A stretch of 41,114 nucleotides of DNA from a virus. Where the stretch lies: IMG/VR virus record IMGVR_UViG_3300022839_000033, positions 1-41,114 of that record. One strand, 5' to 3'. The notes beneath the pieces are model-generated. The model saw nothing but the letters and a program-made list of their open reading frames with translations, had not been told where the DNA came from and ran no database searches. This document shows, one piece after another, positions 5,059 to 13,489 of this stretch (its first letter is position 1; every line of letters begins with the position of its first letter). The position numbers and the translations under genes were made by a program.

Positions 5059-5655
5059 ATGGAAGATAAAGAATTAAGAAAAATCATCTCAGACTTACAA
5101 GGCATAATTGCTGACCAGTCAAAGGTCATTAAGTCTTTAACAAAAAAAACTAAAAAAAACTCAGATCCTAATTCTGTTGTACTGAGACAAGCATTTGTTG
5201 ATGGGTATATTAATACCTTTGGACATGAATACCCTTGTTGGGGTGCTAAGGAGAATGCTCAAATAAGGGCTCTGTTGAATGGGGTTGGTTTGGATAAGGG
5301 TATGTGGCTTGTTGATTGGTATTTTAAATGGACTGATCCTTACATTGTGCAGGCTGGACATCCCCTAGGGTTGCTTACTCCTAACATTGTTAAGATGGAG
5401 GCTCAGTTAAGACGTAAGGGAAGATACTTTGAACAAGTGGCAACCTCTAGGGCCACCAAAAGAGTAATGCTAGAGGGAATAGAAAGAGATAAGGGAGTGG
5501 AAATTCATGGAGAACTCAAGGCTAGACAGAGGGGAAATATCTCGATTGGTTTCAGGACTAACGGAGAGCTACCAACATCATCAGAAAGTGAGCTACCTAT
5601 CGAGCGTAGTGGATCTAATATTAGAGAGAGATTACTCGAAACAAAAGACTCATGA
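5059..5655 (+). CDS. Putative replication-associated protein (198 aa)
   Basis: GGGGA precedes ATG 5059 by 6 bases. The N-terminus is a coiled helix (ELRKIISDLQGIIADQSKVI), followed by a Lys-rich linker and a folded-looking region, residues 40-130, with WGAKENAQIRALLNGV and FKWTDPYIVQAGHPLGLL. That pattern loosely recalls the helical N-terminal domains of phage replication or helicase-loading proteins, but I cannot assign it. The last 50 residues are low in hydrophobics and overlap the next ORF in another frame, so the true functional end may be earlier or the two frames may be linked. Confidence 0.6.
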   Translation: MEDKELRKIISDLQGIIADQSKVIKSLTKKTKKNSDPNSVVLRQAFVDGYINTFGHEYPCWGAKENAQIRALLNGVGLDKGMWLVDWYFKWTDPYIVQAGHPLGLLTPNIVKMEAQLRRKGRYFEQVATSRATKRVMLEGIERDKGVEIHGELKARQRGNISIGFRTNGELPTSSESELPIERSGSNIRERLLETKDS

Positions 5656-5977
5656 GAAGATTAATAAAATACCTCTAGAGTATAAAGACTTTCCAAGTAT
5701 GAAGGACTTCAACAACATATTTCCAGTCATAGCTAAGAGACAATCTAAGCTACAAGAAATCGTATGGGAATCTAAAGTCAAGGGAACTCCTGCCGCTGTA
5801 GAGGCATTGTTTAATATGATTGAAAGAGGAGAGACTGAGACTGGTAAGTTCCGTTACGGACTTAAACACTGTAGTTTGAATGAGGAACAATTGTTCGCAC
5901 ACTATGAAAAATTTGTGCTAGGAGAATGTGACGAGAGTCTCTTATATATTAACAGGAAAGGTTTTAAAAAAGAATGA
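5507..5977 (+). CDS. Overlapping downstream protein (156 aa), unknown
   Basis: This frame starts inside the previous gene (148-base overlap). AAGGGAG lies 9 bases before ATG 5507, a good ribosome site, so independent initiation is credible. The residues in the overlap (YQHHQKVSYLSSVVDLILER) look more protein-like than those of the first frame. The rest is mixed helix with no recognised domain. As a pair with the upstream gene it could be a two-part replication module. A frameshift joining the two frames cannot be excluded. Confidence 0.55.
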   Translation: MENSRLDRGEISRLVSGLTESYQHHQKVSYLSSVVDLILERDYSKQKTHEKINKIPLEYKDFPSMKDFNNIFPVIAKRQSKLQEIVWESKVKGTPAAVEALFNMIERGETETGKFRYGLKHCSLNEEQLFAHYEKFVLGECDESLLYINRKGFKKE

Positions 5978-6082
5978 GATTGAATCTTTCCTTCGCACAA
6001 AAGAAAAAACCCTTTAAGACTTTCATCTCTTAGGGAGTTTCCTTAGGTTTGCACCTGGGCATACAACATATCTACTTGACGA

Positions 6083-6407
6083 ATCTATATTTAGCAAATA
6101 GATATTAAAAATAGTCTGGGCATAGAGGGTTACTAGCTCCTCATAGTGAAGACTTTAAATATTGCTATAACAGAGCCCAAAAGGCACTAGTCTCGACGAT
6201 GCGACAACCGACCGATGGGGAAACATTGATTCGATAAAAGGTAAGATACAGTAACGAAGCATTCCTTAGGACGGCGCTGCGGGTTACCCATCCGACTACA
6301 ATCGGTTTCTTACTTCTGGAAGCATACTCCAGACTAAAAGGTTAAATCCTTGTCTCTTGTAGGTGATTGTAATTATTAAGTTTTTTGCTCTAAAGGGGCA
6401 TAGCCCC
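6083..6407 (+). ncRNA. Candidate structured noncoding RNA
   Basis: The 608 bases between 5977 and 6586 have no gene but contain many nested helices. These include ATCTAT/ATAGAT (6083-6103); a three-way junction closed by TGGGC/GCCCA (6117-6121, 6175-6179) holding GAGG/CCTC (6125-6142) and ATAGTGA/TTGCTAT (6143-6168); CGATG/CATTG (6213-6228); a long-range ACCGAT/ATCGGT (6211-6216, 6301-6306); and a branch CTACAA/TTGTAG (6296-6301, 6357-6362) around TCTGGA/TCCAGA (6315-6333, 7-base loop) and AAGG/CCTT (6338-6351). A GGGGC-ATA-GCCCC hairpin ends it (6395-6407). No known class (tmRNA, RNase P, group I intron) fits well. The RNA strand is inferred from the neighbouring genes. Confidence 0.5.
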
Positions 6408-6564
6408 CCTCGCCTCAACTCCTTCCTCTCTCTGAGGAAACAATAAAAAAAGTCCTAAACAAAATTTAAAAAATATGAGCGAAGCGAGTGTTTTTTGAGA
6501 CAAGCAGAGCGCGTCAGTCCGAATAAATACATACTAATAGTTATTAATAGTGATTAATCTATAA

Positions 6565-6580
6565 AAATCTAATAAGATTT
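6565..6580. promoter_or_regulatory. Inverted repeat over TerS translation start region
   Basis: AAATCT (6565-6570) and AGATTT (6575-6580) pair around AATA, ending 5 bases before the TerS ATG. No good ribosome site exists there, so the element could be an operator or a translational control hairpin. Region 6408-6564 shows GAGCGAAGCGAG-type sequence and AT-rich DNA but no clear promoter. Confidence 0.35.
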
Positions 6581-6585
6581 ATTAT

Positions 6586-7275
6586 ATGGAAAATGAACTT
6601 GAAATTGAAATTGAGAAAAAAAAGAGTCCTATCGAAATCTGGAGAGACTCACTCACTGATGAACAGAAAGAAGCACACAAAATTAAGCTCTCCCATGCTC
6701 GAACAGCAGCAGCCAAGAAGGTAAGAGAGACAAAAATCGAGGTAGAAAAGAAGGCTCAAGCCTTGCTGCCTGTTATGTTTGCTGAGCAGCTCAAGAGTCA
6801 GATAGACGGACGGGACTTCTCACCTAACCAAGAAACTATACAACGTCTGCGGTTCCTGATGGATCGTGGAATGACAATCAAGGAGATGAGAGGTAAGTAT
6901 TTCTCGGACATCGAACAGGCTATATGGGACAAGATCCTCAAGTTTCTGTTTCGTGACCAAGTGGCCAACACTGAAGAACTTGCCTTGTCGATCCTGAACT
7001 CTCAACAAAAACTATTGAAGGACATGGAACGACAGTTGAAGTCTGTTAAACGCGAGGTGCGCGGGTACAAGAAGAGAAAAGACTCCATCCCAATGTTAGT
7101 GCTAGGCATGGAGCTTAAGCTGTCTGAGAAGATCTACGCTCTTAAGGTTAACGTTTCTGAGGCTATGCTGAACTTGGGTGTGGTTGGCGAGAAGCAGAAG
7201 AATGCCTCAATCAACATCCACATGAGCGTTCCTAGACCAGAGAAGATAGTTAAAGACATTATAGAAGTTGTCTAA
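6586..7275 (+). CDS. terS: Putative terminase small subunit
   Basis: The 229-residue product is called by position, directly upstream of and overlapping (TAATG) the large terminase gene, and by character. It has a charged N-terminus rich in Glu and Lys, a helical middle with MDRGMTIKEMRGKYF that may form a DNA-binding helix-turn-helix-like element, and long coiled helices (residues 140-180) that could drive ring formation. The C-terminus ends in EKIVKDIIEVV. Small terminases recognise the packaging site and load the large subunit. Direct family recognition is weak, so the call rests mainly on context. Confidence 0.65.
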   Translation: MENELEIEIEKKKSPIEIWRDSLTDEQKEAHKIKLSHARTAAAKKVRETKIEVEKKAQALLPVMFAEQLKSQIDGRDFSPNQETIQRLRFLMDRGMTIKEMRGKYFSDIEQAIWDKILKFLFRDQVANTEELALSILNSQQKLLKDMERQLKSVKREVRGYKKRKDSIPMLVLGMELKLSEKIYALKVNVSEAMLNLGVVGEKQKNASINIHMSVPRPEKIVKDIIEVV

Positions 7276-8609
7276 TGGATATCGTCAACCAGTATATTCC
7301 AAACGACTGGCAATCAGAATTCCACGGCGATGATTGGCGATACACTTGCCTTGTCGGCGGAAAAGGTTCAGGCAAGACTTTTGCCGCTGTTCAAGAACTT
7401 GTTACCTGTGCATTAGAGAGCCCAGGAACGACTTACGTCATAGGTAGAAAGACGCTACCATCACTTAGGGACTCATCTTGGAAAGCCTTTATTGGCATTG
7501 TCGATAAGAACTTAATCAAAGAAATAACTAAAACTCCTATGCGTGTTGAACTTATTAACGGGTCTGAGTTCCTTGGTCGTCCTCTTGATGAGATGAAGAA
7601 ATTCGATTCAATGGAAATTGCAGGATGGTTTGTCGACGAGGCTGACGAAATTGAAGAGGATATGTGGAAGACACTCAAAGACCGTACTCGGCAGATGATA
7701 TATGTTAATGGGAAAAAAATAGTCCCTAGATACAGAGGGATCATCGGTCTTAACCCTACCGATGAGGACCATTGGATTCCTCAATTCTTTTTGTCTCCTG
7801 ACTGCCCTAAGGATCATAAAATCTACTACTCAACCCCAATGGACAACATGGAGAACCTGCCGCCGGGATACGTGGACCAATTAAAAGGCCAATACTCTCC
7901 CGACCAGCTCCAACGATTGTTATACGGACAATTCGGCAAGGTCCACAAAGGTCGACCGGTATTCCCTCAGTTTAACCGTGGAAATTATGTCTGGTCAGTA
8001 CAATATGATCCAGAGTCTACGATGTTTAGAACTTGGGACTTTGGCTACAACACTCCAGTTTGCGTATTCTTCCAGTTCATCAACGGACAAATGCGAGTCT
8101 TCGAGGAGGTCGTTGGTAAAAGAGAATACATTGATGACTTCGCTAAAAGAGTCTTAGAACATCAAAAAAAGATGTTTCCTGATGTCAGAATATTGAAGGA
8201 TTTCTGTGACCCTCACGGAGCCGATGAAAAGGACACGGGAGTAACGTCTGTTAGAGCGTTAAACGAGCTAGGAATTTATCCACAGTACCGCCGTCAGACT
8301 ATCGCTGAGGGCATTAAAGCTGTAAAGTGGTTGTTAGACACTTTAAATAGTGCAGGAGAACCTAATTTTTATATAAATGGGAGATGTAAGCGGTTGGTCG
8401 AGGGGTTTAGAGGCGGTTATCACCGTATGGATGGGGTAGAGCACCCAGAAAAAGATGGTTACTACGATCATGTATTCGATGCACTTAGATATGGTGCAAC
8501 TTTTATGGTCTCTAGGTTTATGTTCAACAAAGCCTCAGCTAACCACAACCCAGCAACTTTCATACACCCAAGGACCGGACGAAGAATAGAGTTACAGGGG
8601 GATAAATGA
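7275..8609 (+). CDS. terL: Terminase large subunit (packaging ATPase/nuclease)
   Basis: The 444-residue protein has a Walker A motif GGKGSGKT at 28-35, a Walker B AGWFVDEADE with Asp121-Glu122, and a C-terminal RNase H-like nuclease. The nuclease acidic residues are visible in RTWDFGYN (Asp255), LKDFCDPHG (Asp309/312) and YYDHVFDALRYG near residue 395. This is the layout of the Terminase_3/PBSX-like group. It powers DNA into the prohead and cuts the concatemer. Length is usual for the family. The start overlaps the TerS stop and its stop overlaps the portal start (ATGA). Confidence 0.95.
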   Translation: MDIVNQYIPNDWQSEFHGDDWRYTCLVGGKGSGKTFAAVQELVTCALESPGTTYVIGRKTLPSLRDSSWKAFIGIVDKNLIKEITKTPMRVELINGSEFLGRPLDEMKKFDSMEIAGWFVDEADEIEEDMWKTLKDRTRQMIYVNGKKIVPRYRGIIGLNPTDEDHWIPQFFLSPDCPKDHKIYYSTPMDNMENLPPGYVDQLKGQYSPDQLQRLLYGQFGKVHKGRPVFPQFNRGNYVWSVQYDPESTMFRTWDFGYNTPVCVFFQFINGQMRVFEEVVGKREYIDDFAKRVLEHQKKMFPDVRILKDFCDPHGADEKDTGVTSVRALNELGIYPQYRRQTIAEGIKAVKWLLDTLNSAGEPNFYINGRCKRLVEGFRGGYHRMDGVEHPEKDGYYDHVFDALRYGATFMVSRFMFNKASANHNPATFIHPRTGRRIELQGDK

Positions 8610-10693
8610 CAAGAAAAACGCTTGTAGTTCAGGCTACAGAAAAACAACTTAAATCTTTTGAGAAAAACTATGCGTCTGATTCAGAAATATCAGACAGGTT
8701 CTTAGATAAATATAAATCTAAGATATCGGATGCTAGAAAGAATCGGCTAGACCTAGAGAACCAATGGCTTGACGATCAAAGACTTTGGAGCTGTATCTTA
8801 GACGATCAAGGATACCAAGGCCGATCAAACATCTTCGTACCTGAGCTTCATTCACAGATTGAACTCTCTGTTGAAAAGAGTATGTCTGCACTGTTCCCCG
8901 GACCAGACATTGTTAAAGCTATCGGCATCAACGGGACGCCTCAAGATAAAGCCAAGAAGATTGAACATGCTGTTCGTTACGAGCTTGAACACAAAGCAAA
9001 CATATATACAAAGCACCAAGACTTCGAGAGAAACAAAATCCTCTTTGGAACTTCTATTTATAAAGGTGGATTCCGTAAAGATTTAAAAACTGTTTATACT
9101 CGTGATGTAAATGGCAAGCCGATCAAAGATCAGGTTCCAAAATACTATGGAGTTACTTGGGAAACTGTAGATCTTTTTAGATGGTACATATATCCAGAAA
9201 CAGGAAGTCTTTTAGATAATGAATTAATTTTTGAAGACCAATGGTATCCAATGGATGAGGTCAAAGATAATGAAGATTACGTCAACACTGACAACATGCA
9301 ATCTTCTACACTAGACCCTAACCACCAATGGGTAGATGCAGAACGATATGAAATGGTTTTAATAACTTCCGCTGCTGCAACTAGAAAAGATTATGTTTTC
9401 CTAACAGAAGTCTGGACTGAGTTTGCTTTTGATGGGAAAGAAAAAGTTCCTGCCAAGGCAATCATAGCTAACGATGGAACTTTAATTTATTTAAAGAAAA
9501 ATCAATTGTGGCACCAAGAACATCCTTACCTAGGAGAAAGATACATCGTTAGACCTGGGAAAATGTTTTACGGTTTCTCTTTGCCTGATAAATTAAGAAG
9601 CCCACAATACCAAATAAACGATACAACAAATCACATGATGGATTCTCTAACTTATATTTTGAATCCCATAACTGTTGTCGACCCCGGACTCATGGGAGAC
9701 ATAAACTCTATGAAGTTTCATCCCGGAGCGCGATGGTTTGGCTCTGTTGAGGGTATCAAGCCCATAACTTATCCAGACATTACTCCCTCAGGCTTGAGAA
9801 TGGTTCAAGAGTTAAGAGGACAGTTCGCACAGTTTTCCGACACTCAGCCGGGAGTGGCTCCACAGTTACAAGGCAAGGCAAGAAGCGCGACACAAGCAAA
9901 CATTATTAATCAGAACGTAACTCAGAGACAACGAATGATGTCTAAGGGTGAAGAGGCTTCAGTGTTGAGCCCAATGTGCAAGCTCACGCATTCTTTCTTG
10001 AAGCAGTTTATGGAAGATGATTGGCAAATCAAATACCAAGGTGCAGCGGCAGGTGAATGGATTGTAGAGAACCAAACACCCTCAGATATCTGGGGAGAAG
10101 CAGAGTGGGTATGGCTTGGAGCAAGTGCTGTTGAGAAGACCGCTGTTAGAAGCCAGCAATTACTAGCATTCCAACAACAAGCCCTACAGGCTGCTACGGT
10201 CATGGGTCCCGGAGAAATAGACTTGACCTTGTTGCTTAAGAAGATCGCCTCTGAAGCACTCGAACTCAACGACATTGACGACTTGTTCAAATCTTTGAGA
10301 GAGAAGAAAACTGTTAATCCAGAAGTTGAGAACACAGCTATTCTTATGGGTAGAGATGTCTACGTTAACTATGGAGATGATGACAAGTTGCACATGAAAG
10401 TAGTTCAAGAATTAATTGACGATAAGAAATTATCGGATGAGATTCGTCTTAAGGCTATCGACCACAGACGTGCTCATGAAGAGCAGTTGTACGCAAAAGA
10501 AGAAATGTCCAAGATGCAAGAGAGAATTCAAGGTCAGAAGATGGCAATGGAACAACAACAAGGTATGGAAGAGCAAGGCCCACCAGACGGAAGAGAAGGC
10601 GTTGCAGTACCAAGCCCACTAGAGGGAAACATGGGACAGTCAAGCTTTGGTGACATAGCTAAAAGCGCAAAAGGAAGCATGGGTAGTATATGA
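8606..10693 (+). CDS. Portal protein
   Basis: At 695 residues this is in the size range of podovirus portals. It follows TerL with an ATGA overlap, as usual. The N-terminal region has FLDKYKSKISDARKNRLDLE, the centre is rich in Trp and Tyr strands, and residues 400-560 are long helices (wing, stem and crown). The final 100 residues are Gln, Glu and Met rich (KEEMSKMQERIQGQKMAMEQ) and likely disordered or coiled. The portal forms the dodecameric ring at one capsid vertex through which DNA passes. Confidence 0.85.
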   Translation: MTRKTLVVQATEKQLKSFEKNYASDSEISDRFLDKYKSKISDARKNRLDLENQWLDDQRLWSCILDDQGYQGRSNIFVPELHSQIELSVEKSMSALFPGPDIVKAIGINGTPQDKAKKIEHAVRYELEHKANIYTKHQDFERNKILFGTSIYKGGFRKDLKTVYTRDVNGKPIKDQVPKYYGVTWETVDLFRWYIYPETGSLLDNELIFEDQWYPMDEVKDNEDYVNTDNMQSSTLDPNHQWVDAERYEMVLITSAAATRKDYVFLTEVWTEFAFDGKEKVPAKAIIANDGTLIYLKKNQLWHQEHPYLGERYIVRPGKMFYGFSLPDKLRSPQYQINDTTNHMMDSLTYILNPITVVDPGLMGDINSMKFHPGARWFGSVEGIKPITYPDITPSGLRMVQELRGQFAQFSDTQPGVAPQLQGKARSATQANIINQNVTQRQRMMSKGEEASVLSPMCKLTHSFLKQFMEDDWQIKYQGAAAGEWIVENQTPSDIWGEAEWVWLGASAVEKTAVRSQQLLAFQQQALQAATVMGPGEIDLTLLLKKIASEALELNDIDDLFKSLREKKTVNPEVENTAILMGRDVYVNYGDDDKLHMKVVQELIDDKKLSDEIRLKAIDHRRAHEEQLYAKEEMSKMQERIQGQKMAMEQQQGMEEQGPPDGREGVAVPSPLEGNMGQSSFGDIAKSAKGSMGSI

Positions 10694-10995
10694 TAAAGAT
10701 AACCGAAATTCCTGATTTCACTCAAGAAGATGAGGACACATTGGCGAAGCTTCACGGGAGTGAGGTTTTCCTAATTGTTCTCAAGCTTATTAAGAAGCAA
10801 TACTTCGTTGCTTGCTCACAGATGGAGGACTGCACTCCTGCCGAATTGGTTTCGTTTCAAGGTACAGCGAGAGGATTTAAAACTATTTTTACGATCATGC
10901 TGAACCACTCTTCGCCGAAACAAATTTTAGATAGCTCAAAAAAATCAGAAGGTGCCTTGATTTTTGGCAAGAAACTTAGTAATTTTAAAGGGTAG
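10690..10995 (+). CDS. Small protein between portal and scaffold
   Basis: The 101-residue product overlaps the portal stop (ATGA). It begins MIKITEIPDFTQEDEDTLAK and is mostly alpha-helical, with no recognised domain. In podovirus late operons a small gene at this place is often a virion or assembly accessory protein, but that is positional inference. A 110-base untranslated stretch with hairpins follows, so it closes the first packaging block. Confidence 0.6.
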   Translation: MIKITEIPDFTQEDEDTLAKLHGSEVFLIVLKLIKKQYFVACSQMEDCTPAELVSFQGTARGFKTIFTIMLNHSSPKQILDSSKKSEGALIFGKKLSNFKG

Positions 10996-11050
10996 GGAAA
11001 TAACGGGGTGCTCTCATAGGGGGGGGATTCTTTAACAACCTAAAAAATTT

Positions 11051-11065
11051 CGTGAGCCAATCACG
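11051..11065 (+). promoter_or_regulatory. Hairpin in scaffold leader
   Basis: CGTGA-GCCAA-TCACG forms a 5-bp hairpin in the gap before the scaffold gene. A GCTG-ATC-CAGC hairpin follows near 11080-11091, just before the AACGGAGGTAAC ribosome site. They may be processing or stability elements for the scaffold-capsid message. No convincing promoter is seen. Confidence 0.35.
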
Positions 11066-11105
11066 TTAAACATATAGGCGGCTGATCCAGCTAAACGGAG
11101 GTAAC

Positions 11106-11747
11106 ATGACAGACGAAAACACAGGCGCTAACCCGCAAGCTCAAGCCTCGTCAGCAGAGCAAACGATCCCAAAAGCAAGACTTGATGAAGTATTGGCCCG
11201 GTCTAAAATGTTAGAAGAACAGGTACGTTTTCAGCAACAGATGCTAACGCAATCTCAGCAAAGACAACCTGCTCAGCCAAATCCAGATCAGCAAAAGTTG
11301 ATGCGTTTAAGAGAAGAAAATCCTGAATTATATAAAGCTGAAGTTGAAAAATATAAGCTGAAACAGGAACTCTCTCAGACAAAACAAGCCGTAGCTGGAC
11401 TATGGGACGCACAAGATCGTATGCAACTTGTTAGCCGTTATGGAAAAACCGCCGAGAAGAGAGCCGATGAAGTCGAGCAAACTTTAGAGCAATTCCGTAA
11501 TCAAGGTAACTACAGTATTAATAGAGAACAGGTTCTCGTTTTATTGTTAGGACAAGACAAGCTACGTGAGGACCAAGCTAGAGCTTTGGCTCCAGTGTTG
11601 CCCGTTGTTTTACCTTCTGGAGATGACGACATGCCCGGTTCTAATCCTTCCTCCGCTTCGGCGCTAGTTGGTGGCAAGGCCCCTTCAAGTGGATCGAACA
11701 AGAGTTTTGCTGAGATCGAAAAAGATCTATCAAACATCGAATTTTAA
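11106..11747 (+). CDS. Putative capsid scaffolding protein
   Basis: The 213-residue protein is rich in Gln, Glu and Ala and almost free of aromatics. It has coiled segments (residues 20-65 and 80-100), a Gln-Pro linker (QSQQRQPAQPNPDQQ) and a Ser-Gly-rich C-terminal tail before a short acidic helix (FAEIEKDLSNIEF). This is the profile of scaffolding proteins. It sits immediately before the major capsid gene. GGAGG precedes its ATG. It would guide procapsid assembly and leave or be degraded before packaging. Confidence 0.75.
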   Translation: MTDENTGANPQAQASSAEQTIPKARLDEVLARSKMLEEQVRFQQQMLTQSQQRQPAQPNPDQQKLMRLREENPELYKAEVEKYKLKQELSQTKQAVAGLWDAQDRMQLVSRYGKTAEKRADEVEQTLEQFRNQGNYSINREQVLVLLLGQDKLREDQARALAPVLPVVLPSGDDDMPGSNPSSASALVGGKAPSSGSNKSFAEIEKDLSNIEF

Positions 11748-11765
11748 GCCGAGGAGGGCTGTAAC

Positions 11766-13040
11766 ATGACTATAAACTTATCATCTAATTTTTCTGGTGG
11801 AAGCATCAATGCGCACATCGCATCTAAACTTTTGCTTCTTGCACAGAAATCACTTGTATTTCATCAACTATCTGAAAAGGCCGTAATGCCAGCCGGTGAA
11901 GGTAAGGTTTTCCAATACAACCAGTATGGACGCCTAAACTTGCCTTTGAACTCTTTGAGTGAAGGTATCGACCCCAGCTCTAGTGACATGTCTTTGACTA
12001 CTGTTTCTGCTACTGCCGATCAGTGGGGAGCTTTCGTTGAATTGTCTGACGTAGCTGTTTTGACTATCAAGCACCCACTTTTGCAAGTAGCTATGAACTT
12101 GTTGTCTTACCAAGCTGCCGAATTGGTAGAGCGTGAGAACATTAACCTTTTGTTGACTGGAACTTCCGTTATTTTCGGTGGTACAGCAACTAAGCGTTCT
12201 GGTCTTTCTTCTTTATCAACTGACGTATTCTTGGACGCTGTTGCTCAAAAGGCAGTTAAAAACCTAAGAACTGACGGAGCACATGAGGACGAGTCTGGTT
12301 ACTTTGTTGGCGTTATCGACCCTTCAATGGAACAGGACATCTCTGCTTCTGGTGGAACTCTTGTGACTGCTGCTTCTTATTCTTCAATCAAAACTCTTTA
12401 TAAGGGTGAGATTGGCGAATGGCGTGGCGTTCGTTGGATGCGTTCTAACTTCATCCCTACACTAACTGGTGTAGCAGCTGCTAGTTATACGTCCCCTGAT
12501 TCTCCTGCTGGAACTTTTGCTGGTGCCAACTATCGCATCACAACTGCTTATTACAACAAGAGAACTGGATTCCTCGAAAAACTCACTGCGAACACAGCCG
12601 TAGCGGTTTCTGCTGATGATTCATTGGCTGCAACTATGCCTAGTGATACAAACTTTGTTTACAAGTTATTCGTTGGTATTGCTGCTGGTGGCGCTGATGA
12701 TGTTATGTATCAAGCCGTAGAGTCTACTCTAGCTAATGGCTTCATCCCTGCATCAACTGCTGCTGTTTTCTTGGCACCTCCTGTGTCTGGAGCATCAATC
12801 GCTGGATCTGATATTCCTGCTTCTACTAAGATCGTTCACTTTGGTTGGGTTTTCGGAAAAGAAGCTTACTGCAACGTCGATCTTCAGAACCTTCAGGTTT
12901 TCGTATCTGGTAAGGACGCAACTACTGACAACCCTCTAGTTCTTCGTAGAACTGTTGGCTGGAAGTGTATGTTCAAACCTGTCATTCAGAACAATTCTTT
13001 CATGGAACGTATTGAAGTATTGTCTGCTTTTGACGCTTAA
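11766..13040 (+). CDS. Major capsid protein, N4-gp56 type
   Basis: The 424-residue protein matches the pattern of the N4-gp56 capsid family: an N-terminal arm, then GEGKVFQYNQYGRL, DQWGAFVELSDVAVLTIKHPLLQVAMNLL-type central helix region (residues 86-120) and an LLLTGTSVIFGG turn at 128-139. Residues about 235-350 look like an inserted beta-rich domain, with YRITTAYYNKRTGFL and FVYKLFVGIAAGG as in Ig/fibronectin-like modules, before the fold resumes at TKIVHFGWVFGKEAY. A strong GGAGG site lies upstream. Codon use is regular and T-rich at third positions, fitting high expression. Confidence 0.9.
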   Translation: MTINLSSNFSGGSINAHIASKLLLLAQKSLVFHQLSEKAVMPAGEGKVFQYNQYGRLNLPLNSLSEGIDPSSSDMSLTTVSATADQWGAFVELSDVAVLTIKHPLLQVAMNLLSYQAAELVERENINLLLTGTSVIFGGTATKRSGLSSLSTDVFLDAVAQKAVKNLRTDGAHEDESGYFVGVIDPSMEQDISASGGTLVTAASYSSIKTLYKGEIGEWRGVRWMRSNFIPTLTGVAAASYTSPDSPAGTFAGANYRITTAYYNKRTGFLEKLTANTAVAVSADDSLAATMPSDTNFVYKLFVGIAAGGADDVMYQAVESTLANGFIPASTAAVFLAPPVSGASIAGSDIPASTKIVHFGWVFGKEAYCNVDLQNLQVFVSGKDATTDNPLVLRRTVGWKCMFKPVIQNNSFMERIEVLSAFDA

Positions 13041-13054
13041 TAATTAAGATTCCT

Positions 13055-13073
13055 AGGGGGGACAAGATCCCCT
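13055..13073 (+). terminator. GC hairpin after capsid gene
   Basis: AGGGG (13055-13059) and CCCCT (13069-13073) form a stem with a 9-base loop. No T-run follows, so it is more likely a partial terminator or RNA-stability element that sets capsid message levels. Confidence 0.4.
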
Positions 13074-13094
13074 CTGGGTCCATAAGGAGATAAA

Positions 13095-13481
13095 ATGCCA
13101 AAGAAAAAAGAAGACACCGTATTAGACACCGTATTAGACACTGTTAAATCTGAAGACAAAGTTTCTTTGGAAATGACAAAAGACGAGGCTGAGCAATTCG
13201 CTGCCTTTAAAATCAAGAAAGAAGCTGAAGCTGCTTTAGATTCTGTAAAAATAGAAGATAAAGAAGATTGGCTCGTCACGCTTTCTTACTCTCACCGTAT
13301 TAACGGGAAGAAGTATGGACCGGGACAAACAACAGTTCCTAAAGAAATCGTAGGACACCTTCAATCTTCAGAGCAAAAACAGCTTATAAACGAGCTTAAA
13401 CTTAACCAATCCACTAAGCACTTTTTCTCTGTTACTGGCCAAGGTCAGGCAACCAAAGTAAAAAACCTTCCACAAGGGTAA
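13095..13481 (+). CDS. Small virion-region protein (128 aa)
   Basis: The product begins MPKKKEDTVLDTVLDTVKSED, where TVLDT is a tandem repeat made by duplicated 15-base units. The first 60 residues are acidic and helical. The C-terminal half (WLVTLSYSHRINGKKYGPGQ) is beta-like and may be a small folded domain. No family is recognised. Its place after the capsid gene suits a decoration or head-completion protein. AAGGAG precedes the ATG. Confidence 0.65.
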   Translation: MPKKKEDTVLDTVLDTVKSEDKVSLEMTKDEAEQFAAFKIKKEAEAALDSVKIEDKEDWLVTLSYSHRINGKKYGPGQTTVPKEIVGHLQSSEQKQLINELKLNQSTKHFFSVTGQGQATKVKNLPQG

Positions 13482-13489
13482 GGATCATT

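Noticed and set aside
6083-6362. Group I intron, tmRNA or RNase P RNA
   Set aside because: Short stretches such as AAGATACAGTAACG recall intron core elements, but the required P7 pairing could not be built, and tmRNA and RNase P signatures are absent. No interrupted gene is seen around it.
6338-6362. tRNA gene (T-arm-like AAGGTTAAATCCTT)
   Set aside because: The loop lacks the TTCRA pattern, the neighbouring 7-base loop lacks T at position 33, and no D-arm or full acceptor stem is present.
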